Positions 46,208 to 50,712 of a DNA stretch of 50,712 nt are shown one piece after another. Under the pieces are notes generated by a model, which was not told the origin of the DNA, made no database searches, and saw only the letters and a program-made list of their open reading frames with translations. Made by a program: the position numbers and the translations under genes. Positions within the stretch are counted from its first letter, which is position 1; each line of letters begins with the position of its first letter. The DNA comes from Nocardioides albidus (GTDB lineage: Bacteria; Actinomycetota; Actinomycetes; Propionibacteriales; Nocardioidaceae). The stretch lies in the NCBI RefSeq assembly GCF_006335005.1, contig NZ_VDMP01000027.1, forward strand, positions 94,555 through 145,266, read 5' to 3'.

Positions 46208-47040
46208 CCGGTCGGGCGCGTCCTCGGGTCGGGCTCTCGACGAGCTCGGTCTACCCCGAGTCGACGGCCCACGCGTTCGGGTACGCCGCCGCGGTCGGCT
46301 ACGAGGCGGTCGAGGTGATGGTGGGCATCGACGCGCTCTCCCAGGAGGTCGACGCGGTGCGGCAGCTCTCGGAGCACCATCACCTGCCGGTCAGCGCGAT
46401 CCACGCACCCTGCCTGCTGTTCACGCAGCGCGTCTGGGGGGTCGAGCCGTGGGGCAAGCTCGAGCGGTCGGCCGCGATGGCGCAGGCGGTCGGTGCCGGC
46501 GTCGTGGTGGTGCATCCGCCGTTCCGCTGGCAGAAGGAGTACGCCCGCGACTTCGTCAACGGCATCGCCGCCCTCGAGGAGTCCTCGGGCATCGCGTTCG
46601 CGGTGGAGAACATGTATCCCTGGCGGGCCTCGCGCCGCCGGATGGAGATGTACCTGCCCGGCTGGGACCCGTCGGACGAGCCCTACGCCAACACCACGAT
46701 CGACCTGTCCCACGCCGCCATCGCCCGCTCGGACCCGGTCGCGATGGCCGAGCGGCTCGGTCCGCGGCTGCGGCACGTCCATCTCACCGACGGCACCGAC
46801 TCGGCGATGGACGAGCATCTCGTGCCGGGTCGCGGCGAGATCGGTGCCGACCGGTTCCTGCGCCACCTCGCGGCGTCCGGCTTCGCCGGCGAGGTGGTGC
46901 TCGAGATCAACACCCGGCGCTGCACGACCCGCGAGGAGCGGGAGGCCGACCTGCGCGAGTCCCTCGAGTTCGCGATCGAGCACCTGACCGCCGTACCCGC
47001 CGTTCCGGCCGTTCCCGCCGTGCCGGTCGAGCCGTCGTGA
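46204..47040 (+). CDS. Sugar phosphate isomerase/epimerase-like TIM barrel (xylose isomerase-like, AP_endonuc_2 fold)
   Basis: The 278-aa product has strand and loop motifs of this fold: [61 protein letters not shown] and RHVHLTDG, with metal-ligand Glu, His and Asp in expected places. The substrate is unknown. A Val-Pro-Ala repeat ([16 protein letters not shown]) makes the C-terminal tail, encoded by a 9-nt DNA repeat prone to slippage. It is coupled by a 4-nt overlap to ppx before it and to a TetR gene after it (GTGA). Confidence 0.88.
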   Translation: MTGRARPRVGLSTSSVYPESTAHAFGYAAAVGYEAVEVMVGIDALSQEVDAVRQLSEHHHLPVSAIHAPCLLFTQRVWGVEPWGKLERSAAMAQAVGAGVVVVHPPFRWQKEYARDFVNGIAALEESSGIAFAVENMYPWRASRRRMEMYLPGWDPSDEPYANTTIDLSHAAIARSDPVAMAERLGPRLRHVHLTDGTDSAMDEHLVPGRGEIGADRFLRHLAASGFAGEVVLEINTRRCTTREEREADLRESLEFAIEHLTAVPAVPAVPAVPVEPS

Positions 47041-47624
47041 CCGCCACCGCTCGCGGCCGCCGGCGCGGCAGCCCGGACACCCGCGCCGCCATCCTGGCCG
47101 CCGCCCGCACCCGCTTCGCCGAGGCCGGGTTCGCGGGGACGACGATCCGGGGCGTGGCCGGCGACGCCGGTGTCGACCCGGCGCTCGTGCACCACTACTT
47201 CGGCTCGAAGGACGACCTCTTCGTCGCGGCCCTCGAGCTCCCGGTCGACCCGCGGGCGGTGATGGCCGAGCAGGTCGTGGGCCCGCTGGACGGCGCGGGG
47301 GAGCGGCTGCTGCGCGCCCTGCTGTCGGTCTGGGACGACCCGTCGATGCGCCCGGCGCTGCTGGCGATGGTGCGTCGCCTGGTCGAGCCGGGCGGGGAGC
47401 GGCTCTTCCGCGAGGGCTTCCTGCCCGTCGTGCTCGCGCCGCTCGGCGAGGCCCTCGGCATCGACGCCCCCGAGCGACGGATGCAGCTGGTCGCCAGCCA
47501 GGTGATCGGCCTGATCATGCTGCGCTATGTCGTCCGTGCCCCTGCTCTCGCTGCCATGGACGCCGAGGCTCTCGTGGCGGCGTACGCGCCGGTGCTGGAC
47601 CGCTTCCTGGCCGGTCCGCTGTAA
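47037..47624 (+). CDS. TetR-family transcriptional regulator
   Basis: The 195-aa product has a clear N-terminal HTH (RAAILAAARTRFAEAGFAGT then VDPALVHHYFGSKDDLFVAA, residues about 17-60) and a helical C-terminal ligand domain of the TetR_C type. The GTG at 47037 overlaps the previous stop. It lies upstream of the ABC-2 exporter genes and is the natural candidate to bind TGGAACGTTCCA at 47839-47850. Its TAA stop is the first base of the 164-nt inverted-repeat element. Confidence 0.9.
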   Translation: MTATARGRRRGSPDTRAAILAAARTRFAEAGFAGTTIRGVAGDAGVDPALVHHYFGSKDDLFVAALELPVDPRAVMAEQVVGPLDGAGERLLRALLSVWDDPSMRPALLAMVRRLVEPGGERLFREGFLPVVLAPLGEALGIDAPERRMQLVASQVIGLIMLRYVVRAPALAAMDAEALVAAYAPVLDRFLAGPL

Positions 47625-47787
47625 GAGGCTCCGCCGATAGGTGGCGCCTGCTGCGCGCCCGCGACACACGGGCGCTGGCGGCGTTGGCGTCGCTCGATGG
47701 GCGGCCCAGCACGTCTTCGCTCCGCCGCCTTGCCATCACCCGCGTCTCGCGACGCTCGCGACGCCGCCACCTATCGGCGGAACCTCT
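47624..47787. repeat. 164-nt element with 23-nt terminal inverted repeats
   Basis: Positions 47624-47646 and 47765-47787 are inverted repeats with one mismatch, including a perfect 16-bp core (47631-47646 with 47765-47780). The 118-nt interior has further small hairpins, such as GCGCCCG/CGGGCGC near 47655-47675. No ORF or transposase is seen. It resembles a miniature inverted-repeat element or a large structured 3' end. No clear target-site duplication is present. Confidence 0.7.
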
Positions 47788-47838
47788 AACACGTTGTTCG
47801 CCGACCTGCCCGCCGCATGACTGCGGTTCCGGGGCCAT

Positions 47839-47850
47839 TGGAACGTTCCA
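47839..47850. promoter_or_regulatory. Palindrome TGGAACGTTCCA, probable TetR operator of the ABC exporter
   Basis: This perfect 12-bp palindrome lies about 70 nt before the ABC ATPase gene and after the TetR gene. It is flanked by an outer inverted pair, AACACGTTGTTC (47788-47799) and GAACAGCGTGTT (47860-47871), with one mismatch. Together they make a plausible binding region for the upstream TetR protein. Confidence 0.5.
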
Positions 47851-47920
47851 GACCGTAGTGAACAGCGTGTTACATGCCGACCCCTTGCGCCCGGACCACC
47901 CCGAGGCGCATATTCAACAC

Positions 47921-48634
47921 ATGATGAATTCTGTCGTCGAGGTCGCCGCTCTTCGCGTGGTCCGCGGGGGCAGGCCGGTGATCGACGGGCTCGACCTGGT
48001 GATCGGGGCGGGCGTCACCGGACTGCTCGGCCCCTCCGGGTGCGGGAAGTCCACGCTGCTGCGCTCGATCGTGGGGGTGCAGCGGGTGGCGGGTGGGACC
48101 GTCACGGTGCTCGGCGAGCCTGCGGGGAGCGGGCCGCTGCGCGACCGGGTCGGCTACCAGACCCAGTCCTCCAGCGTGTACGACGACCTGAGCGTGCTGG
48201 AGAACCTCCGCTTCTTCGCTCGGGTCCTCGGCCTCCCGCCGTCCGCGGCGCACGACGCCCTCCTCGCCGTGGACCTCGCCCGCCACGGCGATGACGTCGC
48301 CGGGCGGCTCAGCGGCGGGCAGCGCTCGCGGGTGGGACTGGCCGTCGCGCTGCTCGGCACCCCGGCGCTGCTGGTCCTCGACGAGCCGACCGTCGGACTC
48401 GACCCCGTCCTGCGCCGCGACCTGTGGGCGCTCTTCCACCGCATCGCCGAGCAGGGCACGGCGGTCCTCGTCTCCAGCCACGTCATGGACGAGGCGGAGC
48501 GCTGCGACACGCTGCTGCTGATGCGCGAGGGCCGGATCATCGCCCACGGCCCACCGGCCGACATCAAGGCGGCGCAGGGCGTCGCCGACATCGAGTCCGC
48601 CTTCCTCGCCCTGGTCGAGGAGGGTCGGCGATGA
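47921..48634 (+). CDS. ABC transporter ATP-binding protein (ABC-2 exporter)
   Basis: The 237-aa product has Walker A GLLGPSGCGKSTLL (about residues 34-47), Q-loop YQTQSSSVYDDLSVLENL, signature LSGGQRSRVGLAVALL, Walker B LLVLDEPTVGLDP and the H-loop VSSHVMDEAERC. This is a drug- or lipid-export-type ATPase. It starts at one of two tandem ATGs (47921, 47924) without a clear ribosome site. The larger frame from 47684 would read through the inverted-repeat element and is rejected. The permease gene overlaps its stop (ATGA). Confidence 0.93.
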   Translation: MMNSVVEVAALRVVRGGRPVIDGLDLVIGAGVTGLLGPSGCGKSTLLRSIVGVQRVAGGTVTVLGEPAGSGPLRDRVGYQTQSSSVYDDLSVLENLRFFARVLGLPPSAAHDALLAVDLARHGDDVAGRLSGGQRSRVGLAVALLGTPALLVLDEPTVGLDPVLRRDLWALFHRIAEQGTAVLVSSHVMDEAERCDTLLLMREGRIIAHGPPADIKAAQGVADIESAFLALVEEGRR

Positions 48635-49365
48635 CCCCGCGCGTCACCCTGGCGATCGCCGTACGGGTGCTGACGCAACTGCGCCGCGACCATCGCACGC
48701 TGGCCATGCTGCTGGTCCTGCCCTGCCTGCTCCAGGCGCTGCTGTGGTGGATCTTCCAGGACACGCCGCTCGTGTTCGACCGGATCGGCCCGGCGCTGCT
48801 GGCGATCTTCCCCTTCTTCGTGATGTTCCTGGTCACCAGCATCACCACGCTGCGCGAGCGCTCCGGCGGCACCCTGGAGCGGCTCTTCACGATGCCGATG
48901 GGCCGCCTCGACTTCCTCGTCGGCTACGCGCTGGCCTTCGGCGCGGTCGCCGCCGTCCAGGCCGCCCTGGCCGCCGGGGTCGCGGTCGGGCTGCTCGACC
49001 TCGACCTGCGCGGACCGGACGCGCTGCTGGTCGTGGTGGGCGTCGTCGACGCCGTCCTCGGTACGGCGCTCGGGCTGTTCGTCTCCGCCTTCGCCCGCAC
49101 CGAGTTCCAGGCCGTGCAGTTCCTGCCGGCGGTGGTCGTCCCCCAGATCCTGCTGTGCGGGCTGATCGTGCCGCGCGAGCGGCTGCCACGCGTCCTCGAG
49201 TCCGTGGCCGACGTGCTGCCGCTGACGTGGGCGGTCGACGCCATGGAGCACCTGGCCACCACCACCCGGACCGGCGAGGTGTGGCGCGACGTCGGCATCG
49301 TGGTCGGGTTCGCGCTCGCCGCGCTGGCCCTCGGGGCGGCGACCCTGCGGCGTCGTACCGACTGA
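48631..49365 (+). CDS. ABC-2 type transporter permease
   Basis: The 244-aa product has six hydrophobic segments: about residues 22-43, 51-73, 94-118, 127-151, 159-180 and 218-240. It also has the ABC-2 features TLRERSGGTLERLFTMPM and VDAMEHL near the last segment. It forms an exporter with the ATPase encoded just upstream; the substrate is unknown. A TetR regulator and palindromic operator upstream suggest ligand-induced expression, as in drug efflux systems. ATGA overlap with the ATPase gene. Confidence 0.92.
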   Translation: MTPRVTLAIAVRVLTQLRRDHRTLAMLLVLPCLLQALLWWIFQDTPLVFDRIGPALLAIFPFFVMFLVTSITTLRERSGGTLERLFTMPMGRLDFLVGYALAFGAVAAVQAALAAGVAVGLLDLDLRGPDALLVVVGVVDAVLGTALGLFVSAFARTEFQAVQFLPAVVVPQILLCGLIVPRERLPRVLESVADVLPLTWAVDAMEHLATTTRTGEVWRDVGIVVGFALAALALGAATLRRRTD

Positions 49366-49424
49366 TCCGTCCTCGGACCGGGCCGAGTGGCGTCGCGTCG
49401 CCCGGACCTGAGACTCTTCGGGAC

Positions 49425-50243
49425 GTGAGCGAGCAGAGCGTGGGCGAGAAGCGGACCGCCGTCATCGGTGCCGGTGTCATGGGGGAGACCCTGCTGTCCG
49501 GACTGATCCGGGCCGGCCGGAGCGCGGCGTCGCTCGTGGTCGTCGAGAAGCGCCCCGAGCGCGCGGCCGAGCTCGCCGAGAGGTACGCCGTGCGCGTGGT
49601 CGCCGACGTCGCCGTGGCCGCGGAGGCCGAGACCGTGCTGCTCGTGGTCAAGCCGCAGGACATGGCCGAGGTGCTCGCCGAGCTCGCGCCCGCGCTCCGG
49701 CCGGGCCAGCTCCTCGTCTCCCTCGCCGCCGGCATCACCACCGCCTTCGTCGAGTCCCGGGTGCCCGACGGCGTCGCCGTCGTCCGGGTCATGCCCAACA
49801 CCCCCGCCCTGGTCGACCAGGGCATGGCCGCGATCTCCCCCGGCACCCACTGCGACGAGGGCCACCTCGCCGAGGCCGAGGAGCTGATGGCCTCGGTGGG
49901 CCGGGTGGTCCAGGTGCCCGAGAAGCAGCAGGACGCCGTCACCGCGATCAGCGGCTCCGGGCCGGCGTACGTCTTCTTCATGGTCGAGTCGATGATCGAG
50001 GCCGGCGTCCACCTCGGCCTGCCGCGGACCATCGCCCACGAGCTCGTCGTGCAGACCCTGGTCGGCTCCGCGACCATGCTGCGCGAGACGGGCGAGCACC
50101 CCGCGGTGCTGCGCGAGCAGGTCACCTCGCCCGGCGGTACGACGGCCGCGGCCCTGCGCGAGCTCGAGGTGCACCGCGTGCGGGCGGCCTTCCTCGCCGC
50201 CCTCGAGGCGGCCCGGGACCGCTCGCGCGAGCTCGGCTCCTAG
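49425..50243 (+). CDS. proC: Pyrroline-5-carboxylate reductase
   Basis: ProC reduces pyrroline-5-carboxylate to proline with NAD(P)H. The 272-aa product has the Rossmann motif AVIGAGVMGETLLSGL (about residues 12-27), VKPQDMAEVL, the SLAAGI segment, VVRVMPNTPALV, and the P5CR signature block AISGSGPAYVFFMVESMIEA followed by VTSPGGTTAAAL. The GTG at 49425 starts the homology. It follows the ABC permease by 59 nt, and its stop overlaps the converging HAD gene by 4 nt (CTAG). Confidence 0.95.
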   Translation: MSEQSVGEKRTAVIGAGVMGETLLSGLIRAGRSAASLVVVEKRPERAAELAERYAVRVVADVAVAAEAETVLLVVKPQDMAEVLAELAPALRPGQLLVSLAAGITTAFVESRVPDGVAVVRVMPNTPALVDQGMAAISPGTHCDEGHLAEAEELMASVGRVVQVPEKQQDAVTAISGSGPAYVFFMVESMIEAGVHLGLPRTIAHELVVQTLVGSATMLRETGEHPAVLREQVTSPGGTTAAALRELEVHRVRAAFLAALEAARDRSRELGS

Positions 50244-50712
50244 GCCACCTCCGCCAGTCCGCGCACGGTCCGCACCCGTACGCCGGCCCGGCGCGCGTCG
50301 TGCCGGCCGTAGCGGTCGAGCAGCCGGGCCTGCAGCCCGGCCCGCTGCGCGCCGACCACGTCGTGGCGCAGCGAGTCGCCCACCATCAGGGTCGCCCCCG
50401 GCTCGGCGCCGAGGGACGCGCACGCCGTGAGATAGGCGCGCGGGTCGGGCTTGGCCGCCGGCAGCGCGGACGACGCGAAGACGGGCACGTCGGCGCGCAG
50501 CAGCCCGGTGCGCCTCAGCTTCTCGGTCTGGATCGCGAGCTGTCCGTTGGTGAGGACGCCGACCGGCAGTCCGGCCGTCCGGGCGCGCTCGATCGCCGCG
50601 GCCGCGTCGTCGAACGCGCGCCAGGCCGCTCGGTAGCAGCCCAGGAAGCCGGCGTACACGTCGTCGGCGAGGGCGTCGTCGGCCAGGTCCCAGCCGGGCA
50701 GGAAGTCACGGA
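50240..50712 (-). CDS. HAD-superfamily hydrolase, C-terminal part (5' end beyond window)
   Basis: The frame is open from 50710 to the stop at 50240 and gives about 157 residues; the start lies outside the window. HAD motif II is seen in GVLTNGQLAIQTEKL, motif III Lys in AAKPDPRAYLTAC and motif IV acidic residues in MVGDSLRHDVVGAQRAG. Motif I (DxD) must lie upstream. The cap and GVLTNG pattern fit a phosphoglycolate phosphatase or YjjG-like small-molecule phosphatase. The substrate is unknown. It converges on proC with a 4-nt overlap. Confidence 0.88.
   Translation of the reverse strand, partial: RDFLPGWDLADDALADDVYAGFLGCYRAAWRAFDDAAAAIERARTAGLPVGVLTNGQLAIQTEKLRRTGLLRADVPVFASSALPAAKPDPRAYLTACASLGAEPGATLMVGDSLRHDVVGAQRAGLQARLLDRYGRHDARRAGVRVRTVRGLAEVA

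Noticed and set aside
47624..47787. The 164-nt element as an insertion sequence
   Set aside because: No transposase or fragment of one is inside, and no clear target-site duplication flanks it. It was kept only as a repeat.

Overview
The window is very GC-rich actinobacterial chromosome, most likely from Nocardioides or a close relative (Nocardioidaceae). This is inferred from the housekeeping gene order (ppa-dacB-tilS-hpt-ftsH-folE-folP-folB-folK-DUF3180-DUF2520-panC-panD-nadB-nadC-coaX-lsr2-clpC, then mutY, disA-radA), from actinobacterial markers (Lsr2, ClpC, DUF3180, DUF2342) and from the many leaderless starts. No rRNA, tRNA, CRISPR array, transposase or prophage gene was seen.

Layout. 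1-8245: tail of a TetR regulator, inorganic pyrophosphatase, a PBP4-type carboxypeptidase, a DUF2342 zinc-metalloprotease-like protein, then tilS-hpt-ftsH-folE. 8299-13408: first cell-envelope island, with a fused RmlC-RmlD, RmlB, RmlA (dTDP-L-rhamnose) and a TarS-like glycosyltransferase. 13441-15786: folate genes folP-folB-folK and DUF3180. 15871-16467: a membrane-anchored coiled-coil protein. 16637-27209: second envelope island, with a 1194-aa GT2/TagF-TarL-like polymerase, four paralogous sulfotransferase-like proteins, one unknown 277-aa protein and an IspD-SDR fusion of the CDP-ribitol synthase type. 27405-33087: DUF2520-panC-panD-nadB-nadC-coaX, an almost gapless operon for pantothenate/CoA and NAD. 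33176-36242: lsr2 and clpC. 36334-41728: SMR transporter/TetR pair, mutY, an anchored hypothetical protein, disA and radA. 41806-50712: LacI regulator, methyltransferase, VOC protein, Cys-rich protein, Ppx/GppA, xylose-isomerase-like protein, TetR plus ABC-2 exporter, proC and a truncated HAD hydrolase.

The most interesting system is the pair of envelope islands that split the conserved fol-pan-nad order. Together they encode the makings of a polyol-phosphate wall polymer: a predicted CDP-ribitol-forming enzyme, a TarL/TagF-like polymerase and a TarS-like decorating enzyme. Four PAPS-type sulfotransferase folds are interleaved with these. A sulfated (ribitol-)phosphate wall glycopolymer is the hypothesis I would test first.

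The non-coding DNA is also structured. Three intergenic loci carry GAG(G/T)TGCC octamers at an exact 22-nt period, arranged as facing inverted arrays. Two copies of a palindromic element of about 90 nt lie 33 kb apart. A 164-nt element with 23-nt terminal inverted repeats follows a TetR gene. Many genes have a TANNNT -10 hexamer 6-7 nt before the start codon, implying leaderless transcripts. Candidate operators are visible for SMR/TetR, TetR/ABC, clpC (ClgR-like) and radA (SOS-like).
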